64,000 bases of DNA from Virgibacillus sp. NKC19-3 (GTDB lineage: Bacteria; Bacillota; Bacilli; Bacillales; Amphibacillaceae), in contig NZ_JAGYHC010000001.1 of NCBI RefSeq assembly GCF_019837165.1, forward strand, positions 2,542,001 through 2,606,000. Reading direction: 5' to 3'. Under the pieces are notes generated by a model. The model saw only the letters and a list, made by a program, of their open reading frames with translations, had not been told where the DNA came from and did not search any database. The position numbers were made by a program, and so were the translations under genes. Each line of letters opens with the position of its first letter. Within the stretch, counting starts at the first letter, position 1. Positions 8,357 to 16,170 of this stretch are shown one piece after another.

Positions 8357-8382
8357 AGAAAGGCAGAACAATCCACCTTTCT
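8357..8382 (-). promoter_or_regulatory. Additional hairpin in the ABC-F leader
   Basis: AGAAAGG/CCTTTCT arms (8376-8382 and 8357-8363) are followed on the minus strand by TTCTTTATG. It lies between the leader peptide and the attenuator, and may be a weak early terminator or a pause element. Confidence 0.4.
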
Positions 8383-8455
8383 AACCATTGCATATTTTTA
8401 TACATACATCACCTTTGTCAATCTGGTCGAAATGTATTTATCTAAAATATGAAAT

Positions 8456-8594
8456 GAAGATTATTAAAAAAGGACAGACCAAACCCGTTTACTCTGATAC
8501 AAACAGAGCCTTTGAACATATTCAATTACTGGTTCAAAGCTGAGAAACGTAGTCTCATCGCATGTGTCATTTTTAATAATCCTCCTTGTCCTTT
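8456..8594 (-). promoter_or_regulatory. Alternative RNA pairings around the leader peptide
   Basis: Minus-strand RNA can pair AAAGGACA (8594-8587) with TGTCCTTT (8476-8469). Alternatively it can pair the leader ribosome binding site and start region, GGAGGATTATTAAAA (8585-8571), with its near-complement (8470-8456, one G-U). The two pairings cross and cannot coexist. Local hairpins CTTTGAAC/GTTCAAAG (8539-8510) and CTCTG/CAGAG (8508-8492) lie between. A ribosome stalled on the peptide would cover the first local arm. Confidence 0.5.
8526..8570 (-). CDS. Macrolide-arrest leader peptide, ErmDL-like (MTHAMRLRFSALNQ)
   Basis: A 14-codon ORF begins with ATG at 8570 after AAGGAGG (10 nt). From memory, the ErmD/ErmK leader peptide is MTHSMRLRFPTLNQ, so this one is identical at 11 of 14 positions and keeps the MRLR arrest motif at the same residues. 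ErmDL stalls ribosomes in the presence of macrolides and ketolides at that motif. Here it precedes an ABC-F gene rather than a methylase gene. The last codons form the first arm of a hairpin, so stalling would change the RNA fold. The sequence match and the ribosome binding site are direct observations; drug-dependent arrest is inferred. Confidence 0.88.
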   Translation of the reverse strand: MTHAMRLRFSALNQ

Positions 8595-8608
8595 AAAAGT
8601 ATAATTTC

Positions 8609-8637
8609 ATTATATGTTTTTGGCGAGAATAAGTCAA
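8609..8637 (-). promoter_or_regulatory. Sigma-A promoter of the ABC-F leader
   Basis: TTGACT (8637-8632), a 17-bp spacer and TATAAT (8614-8609) give a near-consensus vegetative promoter, with transcription expected from about 8602. It lies about 30 bp past the end of bceB, so the ABC-F gene is a separate transcription unit. Confidence 0.85.
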
Positions 8638-8666
8638 CTTTTTTCGGGCATTCGATGGTTCATAAC

Positions 8667-10556
8667 CTAGTAAATAGCTTCTCGTATTTGTTTCGTATAA
8701 AAATACCTTACTATCCCAAAATACACAACCTGAATCAATGCAAAACTGCCAAGCACAAGCGTCGACTCCTGTAGAAGGTTATAATCAAACATGTGTGAGA
8801 GCGCCGTTAGTGCTACTGCTCCATGAACAAGTGCAACAACAATCGGTGCGAAAAATAAAATTGCTGTTTGTCGGTTGATCACTTTTTTCAATTCGGAATT
8901 CGTCAACCCCATTTTCGCAATCGTCTTGAATTTTTCCTTATCATCATCAAGATCGGTATAAAGACGGAAATACAGAAAGCTTCCAGCGGAAACAAAGAAC
9001 ACGATCCCGATGAATAATCCAATAAACATGATAGGACCATATGCTTTATTAATTTGATAAATGGTGTGGTCGATTGCTAAAAAGTTATAGCCACCTATTT
9101 CATTAAATATATCTTCCCCTACCTGTACAAGTGTATCATGCTGTGCATTATCCGCAATCCATGCTACATTCGTCTCCGTGGAAGTAGGTTGTGGTAACTG
9201 TTCATACCTATCATCACTGATAATGTAATAGGAAAACATCTCCGGCAGCACATGAGCTTCCATCATCCTGCTTGGTTCTATGGTTGTACCATCTGCCAAT
9301 TCAATCGGAACATTCATCAATCTATCCGATTCACTGCCAGGCATTAACACTCTATCGCTATCTGCTACAACAATCGCTTCATCATCTTCTACCTGAACCT
9401 TTTTTTCACCAATCAGTGCTGCCACTTGATTATAGTCAGATTCGTTGGTAATTAACACATCTTCATCATTCTGGTTAAAATAATTCATGTCAACGACACG
9501 TGCGTCTGTTTGAATATGATATGCATCCATTGTTTTTTCAATGATGCCAATATCTTTTTCCATATCGCCTTCCTGATCATCCGGATTGGAATTATACGAA
9601 AATGTGAACGGATGCATCTCCTCCAGCCCTCTTGTCGCATACGACTGGAAACCATATAAGGAACCAATGGCGCTAAAAGCAACAGTTGAAATAATGGCCA
9701 CCATAAAAAATGTTCGTGCGTTATCCTTCATTCGGAATGATAAATCAGAAAAAAGCACCATATTTGTTTTACGCCAAAAAAATCGCTTGCTTCGTTTCAA
9801 ACGTCGGATGACATAGACACTTAATTGGGTAAATAGCAAATATGTTCCAATAGTGACAACAATAATCACTGGCATCATGGCAACAACGACCTGTATTCCT
9901 TCTACAGATAGAGCCGTGCCATAGCCGACGATAAGTAGAATTGCAGCAATAATTGTAAGTATAATGGATGCTTTTGGCTCACCTTTTGATCGCACATCCC
10001 CTTTGATTAAGTCGATCAATTTTCGTGTACGGAGAATAAATGACACGAATAGTGAAATACATATAAACAAAATAATAAACGATACAAATGTTAAGATCAT
10101 CGCCGCTGTCGGAAAATAAAAATTAAGTGTTTCATCAATAACGAGGACATTTTCCGCAAGCAGTAATATCGCCTTGGCAAAGACAAGACCAAGTATAATA
10201 CCGCCCAATGTAGCAAGAAAACCGATCAGCATATTTTCCATAAATACCATTAGACGGATTTGTTTCGTGGACATCCCCTGCATCATCAGCAGTCCGAACT
10301 CTCTCTTGCGCGACTGCAAAAACGAACTCATGGAGTACAAGACAAAAAAGAAAGAAAACACATAAATGATTCCCCCGGCAATCGCCATGCCGTACAATAT
10401 TTCACCTCGAATCGATCCATCCATAAAAGCCGGATGAAAGGCAAAGATGGCGAATGCAAAGAAAACCATCACGGTGAACAGGCTACTCAAGAAATAAGCA
10501 GCATACAACCGTTTGTTGCGGATGACATTATTAAACGCGAACTGACGAAAAGTCAC
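8667..10556 (-). CDS. bceB: Bce-type ABC transporter permease
   Basis: FtsX-superfamily permease of 629 residues. Ten hydrophobic helices are interrupted after the seventh or so by a long hydrophilic extracellular domain (about residues 305-510), the architecture of BceB/PsdB/VraG. These frees cell-wall precursor targets from peptide antibiotics such as bacitracin and also report flux to the partner kinase. I chose GTG at 10556 (6 nt after GGAGGGG), giving MTFRQFAFNN; the ATG at 10562 abuts the ribosome binding site. The gene overlaps bceA by 26 bp. Antibiotic specificity is not readable. Confidence 0.92.
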   Translation of the reverse strand: MTFRQFAFNNVIRNKRLYAAYFLSSLFTVMVFFAFAIFAFHPAFMDGSIRGEILYGMAIAGGIIYVFSFFFVLYSMSSFLQSRKREFGLLMMQGMSTKQIRLMVFMENMLIGFLATLGGIILGLVFAKAILLLAENVLVIDETLNFYFPTAAMILTFVSFIILFICISLFVSFILRTRKLIDLIKGDVRSKGEPKASIILTIIAAILLIVGYGTALSVEGIQVVVAMMPVIIVVTIGTYLLFTQLSVYVIRRLKRSKRFFWRKTNMVLFSDLSFRMKDNARTFFMVAIISTVAFSAIGSLYGFQSYATRGLEEMHPFTFSYNSNPDDQEGDMEKDIGIIEKTMDAYHIQTDARVVDMNYFNQNDEDVLITNESDYNQVAALIGEKKVQVEDDEAIVVADSDRVLMPGSESDRLMNVPIELADGTTIEPSRMMEAHVLPEMFSYYIISDDRYEQLPQPTSTETNVAWIADNAQHDTLVQVGEDIFNEIGGYNFLAIDHTIYQINKAYGPIMFIGLFIGIVFFVSAGSFLYFRLYTDLDDDKEKFKTIAKMGLTNSELKKVINRQTAILFFAPIVVALVHGAVALTALSHMFDYNLLQESTLVLGSFALIQVVYFGIVRYFYTKQIREAIY

Positions 10557-11295
10557 TGTCATCCCCTCCCATCAGGGAAAGCGTATCAATAATTTTTTGG
10601 AAAAAGGTTTGCCGGCTCTCCCCACGGTGAATTTCCGAATAAAATTTCCCATCACGAATGAAAACAACCCGATCAGAATAGCTCGCTGCCTGCGGATCAT
10701 GGGTAACAAGCATCATCGTTGTCCCATCCTCTTTATTGATGGCTTCAAACATTTCCATCACATCTTTAGAAGCTTTGGAATCTAAGTTTCCTGTCGGTTC
10801 ATCCGCAAGTAGTAATTTGGGCTGATGGATCATTGCTCTGGCAGTAGCTGCGCGCTGTGCTTGACCACCGGATATTTCATAGGTACGCTTATCCATGATC
10901 TGGGAAATACCAAGTTTTTTCGCTATAACCTCTGCTTTATTTTTCATATCCTTGACACGTGCTCCATCCAACGTAAGTGGCAAAACAATATTTTCCTCAA
11001 CTGTCAATGTGTGCAAGAGGTTAAATTCTTGAAACACAAATCCTAATTCTCGTCTCCTGAATTTGGCAAGCTCATTCTTATTCAACTTATGTGGATTTTT
11101 CCTTTCAATCAGAACTTCCCCCGATGTAGGTTCATCGATGGTAGCAATCATATTGAGAAGGGTCGTCTTCCCGCTTCCGGATGGTCCCATAATTGCGACG
11201 AACTCACCCTTTTCAATTTCCAGATCAATCGCTGACAAAGCCTTATAGGCAATTTTTCCTTCGTACACTTTACTAGCATTTTTTATTTGTAACAT
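10531..11295 (-). CDS. bceA: Bce-type ABC transporter ATPase
   Basis: ATP-binding subunit of 254 residues for the adjacent permease. Walker A GPSGSGKTT is near residue 38, the Q-loop is in VFQEFNLLHTLTV, the signature SGGQAQRAATARAM near 142 and Walker B LLLADEPTGNLD near 161. It belongs to the MacB/LolD-like subfamily used by peptide-antibiotic transporters. AAGGAG precedes the ATG. The 110-bp gap behind the kinase gene contains a lone TGTGAC half-site resembling BceR targets, which may mark the induced bceAB promoter; this is weak evidence. Confidence 0.93.
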   Translation of the reverse strand: MLQIKNASKVYEGKIAYKALSAIDLEIEKGEFVAIMGPSGSGKTTLLNMIATIDEPTSGEVLIERKNPHKLNKNELAKFRRRELGFVFQEFNLLHTLTVEENIVLPLTLDGARVKDMKNKAEVIAKKLGISQIMDKRTYEISGGQAQRAATARAMIHQPKLLLADEPTGNLDSKASKDVMEMFEAINKEDGTTMMLVTHDPQAASYSDRVVFIRDGKFYSEIHRGESRQTFFQKIIDTLSLMGGDDSDFSSVRV

Positions 11296-11406
11296 AATGG
11301 TCTCCTTTCACGGATGGCAAACTTAAATAATTGCCCCATACATATTTGCTACTATCAGTGTATCGCCCTTAGCCTTGTCACACCATGGATCATTCTTTCA
11401 TTTTCC

Positions 11407-12408
11407 TTACAGTGATGTAATGTTTTGTGCAGATGAAAATACAATGCGAAATTTTGTCCCTTCACCGATTGTACTTTCCACCTCAATAGCATGTCCCAGA
11501 TAATCGGACACCTCTTTGACAAGATACAGCCCCATACCGGTTGATTCTCGGAACTTACGCCCATTTTCACCAGTATAAAATGCATGAAAGATTCGCTTAC
11601 GATCAGCTTCCGGAATCCCTATTCCAAAGTCCTTCACTTCAAAAACAGCCGCCCCCTTACGTTCATAAAGAGAAAGAATGATTTGCTTGCTTCTTCCTGC
11701 CGAATATTTCACCGCATTTTGGATGAGCTGTGTCATGATAAACAACAGCCACTTCTCATCTGATTCTACGACGATCCTGGATTTGTCTTTTTCCAATTTT
11801 GGATAGACTTCATTCCGGATAAAAAAACGTTTATTATCCTGGTTAATTTCATGAACAAGCTCCTCTACATCTACTGGTTTAATCTGGAAATCCTGCTCAA
11901 TCGTCCTAAGGCGCGCCATATACAAAACCGTATTCAAGCCTGTCTTTATCTGCTCGGTTTCTTCTCGAATATTCGATGATTCCGGTTCATCGAGATTTTG
12001 AGCAGTCAATTCAATTACTGAAAGCGGTGTTTTCATTTGATGCACCCATCGATCGATAAACGTAAAATGTTCTTCTTTACTGGAATCAATTTCGCTAAGT
12101 TGTGCTGTGTATAACTTGTACTGCGATTTCAACAAATGATCGAGCGCTTTTGCAATCGGAACAGATTCCGTTTTTTGCAATGATTCATCAAGTGACTCCA
12201 ACGGTTTCTCAAGCCGTTGGTAATATTTTCTTCTAGTAAAATAATGATAGACAAGATAACAGCCAAATAAGAAAAATCCAAGAAAAACCACATAGCTTAT
12301 CGTTTGAATCTCACGGTATCCATCCAACCATAGAACGAAAAAAACCATGAGAAACTGAAAACATTGCAATCCGATCAATAATTTATTTTCATTCATGAAT
12401 AACTTCAT
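11407..12408 (-). CDS. bceS: Intramembrane-sensing histidine kinase, BceS-like
   Basis: Kinase of 333 residues with two N-terminal transmembrane helices separated by only a few residues, so it has no extracellular sensor domain. Kinases of this type sense through their BceAB transporter. The phospho-acceptor region is WVHQMKTPLSVIELT near residue 127. HATPase_c motifs are QLIQNAVKYS, DFGIGIPEADR and STGMGLYLVKEV. The start overlaps the end of the response-regulator gene by 4 bp, indicating translational coupling. Confidence 0.92.
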   Translation of the reverse strand: MKLFMNENKLLIGLQCFQFLMVFFVLWLDGYREIQTISYVVFLGFFLFGCYLVYHYFTRRKYYQRLEKPLESLDESLQKTESVPIAKALDHLLKSQYKLYTAQLSEIDSSKEEHFTFIDRWVHQMKTPLSVIELTAQNLDEPESSNIREETEQIKTGLNTVLYMARLRTIEQDFQIKPVDVEELVHEINQDNKRFFIRNEVYPKLEKDKSRIVVESDEKWLLFIMTQLIQNAVKYSAGRSKQIILSLYERKGAAVFEVKDFGIGIPEADRKRIFHAFYTGENGRKFRESTGMGLYLVKEVSDYLGHAIEVESTIGEGTKFRIVFSSAQNITSL

Positions 12409-13112
12409 AGTGGAGTCGCCTCATCCCATGTCACATGAAGCCGGTAGCCTGCACCTCTAACCGTTTCCACAGCATCATTGATTCCAAGCTCTTGGAATTT
12501 TTTCCGAACACGGGTAATATTTACATTCAGTGTATTTTCATCGACAAACGTTTGATCATCCCATAATTTTTCCAGTAAGTCTTCCCTACCGGCCACCCTT
12601 GGATGTCTGTCCATCAAGCTTTCGATGATATCTGTCTCTTTCTTGGTGAGCGCAACTGTATTACTGGCAAATTTGAGCTCAAATCGTTCTGGAAAAAGCT
12701 TGAGCCCATGCTTTTGAAGGATTCTCTCCTCATGTTTCGCCGCATATTCCCCATAAGCCCGGCGCAATTGACTGCGTATTTTTGCCATGACAATATCCGG
12801 ATGAAAGGGCTTTGTAATAAAATCGTCCCCGCCATTTTCCAGCGCCATCACCTGATCCATTTCCCCAGTCCGAGCAGAAATAAAAATAACGGGACAGATC
12901 GATTCAAGACGAATTTGTCTACACCAATAGAATCCATCAAAACTAGGAAGGTTGATATCAAGTAAAACAAGATCCGGAAGATAACTACGAAACGTAGTCA
13001 TCAAGTTTTCAAAGTCATCGGCTATAACAACATCATAGCTGTATTTTTCTATAAAGGTATACAAATGATTCGCAATTTTTATGTCATCTTCGACAATCAT
13101 TATTTTCTCCAT
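12405..13112 (-). CDS. bceR: Response regulator, BceR-like (OmpR family)
   Basis: Protein of 235 residues with a receiver domain (acidic IVEDD pocket, phospho-acceptor in LVLLDINLPSFDG, Lys in FITKPF) and a C-terminal winged helix (ENTLNVNITRVRKK, VRGAGYRL). It should activate bceAB when the transporter handles a peptide antibiotic. ATG at 13112 follows GAGGG by 7 nt; the TTG at 13118 is less likely. An extended -10, TGTTATAAT, lies at 13147-13155. The 228-bp gap to the antiporter gene holds nothing else recognisable. Confidence 0.92.
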   Translation of the reverse strand: MEKIMIVEDDIKIANHLYTFIEKYSYDVVIADDFENLMTTFRSYLPDLVLLDINLPSFDGFYWCRQIRLESICPVIFISARTGEMDQVMALENGGDDFITKPFHPDIVMAKIRSQLRRAYGEYAAKHEERILQKHGLKLFPERFELKFASNTVALTKKETDIIESLMDRHPRVAGREDLLEKLWDDQTFVDENTLNVNITRVRKKFQELGINDAVETVRGAGYRLHVTWDEATPL

Positions 13113-13340
13113 GGTCAAGCCCTCGTTTCAAGTATACTGCAGTTTGATTATAACATTTCAAGTGCAAATCCAGAGTACTAAACTAGGACGGCGTAAACAT
13201 CTCTTAATTAAATTTTACCACAAAAGCACCCCCAATGTACTGTTGCATACAATTATCGTTATTAAGAAAGGTCCCTTTTTTCAAGATTACCCTTCTTTAT
13301 CATACAATCGAAAACAATCTGTCATTGGAGGTGTTACATT

Positions 13341-14525
13341 CTAAATTTTTAATCGTTTTGTTAACGGATATACACCTACACTTTGAACGACTAATGAAAG
13401 CAGAATCACAGCGAAAGTTAGAGAGATGAGGATATCATCATTACTAGCTGCTGCTTCAAGTCCCATAAGTAACGCTACAGACATCGTTCCCTTTATACCT
13501 GCCCATGTAATCAGCGAACTATCTTTTAAAGTGAATTCGCTTCTCCATGCGGGTATGATTTGAGTTAATCCCGTGAATGCCAACCAGCGAGTGACTAACG
13601 ATAAAATAAAAATGATAACCGCCAGTGTCCACTGAGAAAAGACTAAATAGTCTGCTGCCTGGATGCCGATTAGCAAAAACAGCAAGGCTAACAGAGATGG
13701 CTCTACAATGTTCCAAAATCCGTCCAGAGAATCTCGAAAATGAGCCTCTTTGATATTTTTTCCGAATTCCCAGGAGAGCATCATTCCTGCTGTCACCGTG
13801 GATAGTACACCGGAAACGCCTACTAATTCACCAAGGTAAAAACTGCCATAGGCAACAATCAAACTTAACATTACTTGATAGGTTCGGTGTGATGAATAAT
13901 GCACTGCTTTACTCATTAGCCATCCAAACGTAACACCAAGGGCAACACCACCGATAGATACAAATAAAAATTCTCCGAGGAATGCGCCGATAGAAAAGCT
14001 TGTTTCTTGGACAAACATCCCGAAAAATATAGAGAAAAGTACAATGCTCGTACCATCATTTAATAACGATTCGCTTTCTACAACATCGGCTATTTTTTCA
14101 TTACTTAATGCGCTTTTTAAAATAGAAACGACAGAAACCGGATCCGTAGGCGAAAGTATGGAGGCCATCAATAATGCTCCTACAAACGACATTTGTATAA
14201 AAGTAGCACTGACAACATAAATAGCTGACCCTAGCAATATGACGGTTAATAGCAAACCAAGCGTACCAAGACAGATGACTATCCATTTATTTTTTCGCAA
14301 ATAATCAAGCGGAAAGTTATAGGCGGAAGTAAATAACAACGCAGGCAAAAACACATTAAATAACAATTCTTTAGAAATCGTTATATCATCAAAATAAGGT
14401 ACAAAAGCAAGGGCTAAACCTACTATCACTAAAACAACGGGTACCGGAAAATAGGTTTGTTTTTTATCCATAGAGAATACGATATATCCAATGAACAGCA
14501 AAAGCAGTACTTGATGGGAACTCAA
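13341..14525 (-). CDS. CPA1-type Na+/H+ antiporter
   Basis: Membrane protein of 394 residues with about 11-12 helices, related to NhaP/NhaG cation:proton antiporters. LSPTDPVSVVSILKS (about residue 125) matches the conserved ion-binding TDP motif, and SLLNDGTSIVLF carries the ND motif of CPA1 transporters. It lacks the long cytosolic C-terminus of many eukaryote-like members. The TTG start follows GGGAGAG. A sodium extruder fits a halotolerant host, but the cation is not provable here. gltS lies 20 bp upstream on the same strand, so both may be cotranscribed. Confidence 0.88.
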   Translation of the reverse strand: MSSHQVLLLLFIGYIVFSMDKKQTYFPVPVVLVIVGLALAFVPYFDDITISKELLFNVFLPALLFTSAYNFPLDYLRKNKWIVICLGTLGLLLTVILLGSAIYVVSATFIQMSFVGALLMASILSPTDPVSVVSILKSALSNEKIADVVESESLLNDGTSIVLFSIFFGMFVQETSFSIGAFLGEFLFVSIGGVALGVTFGWLMSKAVHYSSHRTYQVMLSLIVAYGSFYLGELVGVSGVLSTVTAGMMLSWEFGKNIKEAHFRDSLDGFWNIVEPSLLALLFLLIGIQAADYLVFSQWTLAVIIFILSLVTRWLAFTGLTQIIPAWRSEFTLKDSSLITWAGIKGTMSVALLMGLEAAASNDDILISLTFAVILLSLVVQSVGVYPLTKRLKI

Positions 14526-14545
14526 TGATCTCTCCCTTCCTTCAT

Positions 14546-15961
14546 TTATGATTTCTTTTTACCAAAATATAATAACCCGGTTAATGCACCAATGACACAC
14601 ATAACCACTGCAAAAATAAAGAATGGTATCGCCCCAAGTTGATAGATTAGCGGTATCGATAAGGCGGTTACCAATCCGCCACCAAGAAATGGCTCATATA
14701 TCAATTGCTTGTAACCAAAACCTTCAAATGCAGGTGATTCATTTTTGGGATCTGCTATTCGCATCAATAATAAACCTGTAGCTGTTATGCCCATCGATTG
14801 TCCGAAATCTCCGATACCACGTTCAAACCAGTAGGATGGGATCATTCGTGGTGCTAAATAAAGAATGCCAAATACGTTCCATGCTATTCCTGCTGCTGCC
14901 AATAGCAGAAATGGAATAATATACTGACCAATAATATCAAGGGAAACCGTAGCAATCGCTGTCAGAATTAATATATCAAGGGAAAATCCTTGGATTCGAT
15001 TCATCATTTGCCGATCGATAATCTCTGTATTATCTATTTTATTAAAGAAAATCTGCAGGAGGATACCACCAATCATTGCTAATGGGAATAAGGGAATGTA
15101 TGTCATGAATTCAGAACCTGTAAAGGCTCCCCATGTTGCTCCTTCCAGCCAAATTAAGAATTGCAGTATTACATACCCCACCAAAACAGCCAGTCCAACA
15201 ACTGCAAAATGTAAGGAAAGGGGTTCAATCGATTCTGGACGAACCGTCATTGTAGCTGCATGATCTCGCTTTTCAAATTCCATTATTCCTTGCTTTCTTA
15301 AAGTGGAAAATCCTTTGACATCCTTAATCACATTTGTCTTTTCTTTACGTATTGCCCAATTAATTAAGATAATCCCTACAATTACACCGGATAGAATACC
15401 GACAGTGGCTAAACCAATAGCAAGATCATATCCTTCAGAAAACCCGAGTTCTTCAAATGTACCTTGCATTCCTGCAGCGGTACCATGCCCGCCTTCAAAT
15501 GCTACTTCAATTAAAGCGCCTGTCATTGGTGGCAGTCCAAAGAACGGAGATAGAACGAAGATAGCAAGTAAAATACCAATGACATATTGCCCCCAGCCGA
15601 TCGTCCAGCCAAATGAAAGCTGCGGGCCACCTATTTTCCATATTTTAGATAATGATGGGATCGTTGCTCCTAGGAATAATGTTGCAAAGACCACATTGAT
15701 CATCAACCCAGGCAAGGCTTCCCAGACTTCCATCACTTCCGGCGTCATAACTCCAGTAGCCCAAAATGAATCTTCACCAACAAAATTCTCCATGATCTTC
15801 CCGAGAACCTGAGGCCCTAATAGCAACGCTAAAAAACCTCCAATGACGGAGGATGGAAGAAATAAATTTTGCAGCCAATTCACACGTACACGAATCCATT
15901 TTCCAATGAGAAGAAATACCCCTAAATATAATAATGTAAACCCTATTTGATCAGGTGTCAT
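14546..15961 (-). CDS. GltS-type sodium:glutamate symporter family protein
   Basis: Polytopic protein of 471 residues. The N-terminal pattern LLIGKWIRVRVNWLQ then FLPSSVIGGFLALLLGPQ, and the duplicated glycine-rich loops GGHGTAAGMQGTFEELGF and GIGDFGQSMGITATGLLLMR, are typical of the ESS (GltS) family. Those proteins import glutamate with Na+. It is longer than E. coli GltS (401) and has an inserted charged loop near residues 205-240, so the substrate may differ. The ribosome binding site is AAAGGAG. Coupling with the Na+/H+ antiporter downstream would be physiologically sensible. Confidence 0.82.
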   Translation of the reverse strand: MTPDQIGFTLLYLGVFLLIGKWIRVRVNWLQNLFLPSSVIGGFLALLLGPQVLGKIMENFVGEDSFWATGVMTPEVMEVWEALPGLMINVVFATLFLGATIPSLSKIWKIGGPQLSFGWTIGWGQYVIGILLAIFVLSPFFGLPPMTGALIEVAFEGGHGTAAGMQGTFEELGFSEGYDLAIGLATVGILSGVIVGIILINWAIRKEKTNVIKDVKGFSTLRKQGIMEFEKRDHAATMTVRPESIEPLSLHFAVVGLAVLVGYVILQFLIWLEGATWGAFTGSEFMTYIPLFPLAMIGGILLQIFFNKIDNTEIIDRQMMNRIQGFSLDILILTAIATVSLDIIGQYIIPFLLLAAAGIAWNVFGILYLAPRMIPSYWFERGIGDFGQSMGITATGLLLMRIADPKNESPAFEGFGYKQLIYEPFLGGGLVTALSIPLIYQLGAIPFFIFAVVMCVIGALTGLLYFGKKKS

Positions 15962-16135
15962 ATAAAAAACTCCTTTTCATGTATGTGTTTATATCATCTT
16001 TTAATTTTTATTCCCTGAATTTTTATTTTCAAACGAAAGTAGGATAGATTTTAAATCTATCCCGATTCATGATCCTTTATGAAGTAAACATCTCTCTTTT
16101 TTAAAAATTTTATTATATAGACTCACATAAACAGA

Positions 16136-16161
16136 GGCTTAACCAATGAAGTGATTAAGCC
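16136..16161 (-). terminator. Terminator after katE
   Basis: GGCTTAA/TTAAGCC arms (16136-16142 and 16155-16161) lie 10 nt beyond the catalase stop, with a modest T-rich tail on the minus strand. Confidence 0.6.
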
Positions 16162-16170
16162 GGTTCTTTT

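Noticed and set aside
11330-11400. BceR operator upstream of bceA
   Set aside because: Only one TGTGAC half-site is clear; the second half does not match, so it is mentioned in the bceA entry but not called.
15303-15812. 169-codon plus-strand ORF antisense to the GltS-type gene
   Set aside because: Shadow of a membrane-protein gene on the other strand; no ribosome binding site and Pro/Ser/Thr-rich composition typical of antisense frames.
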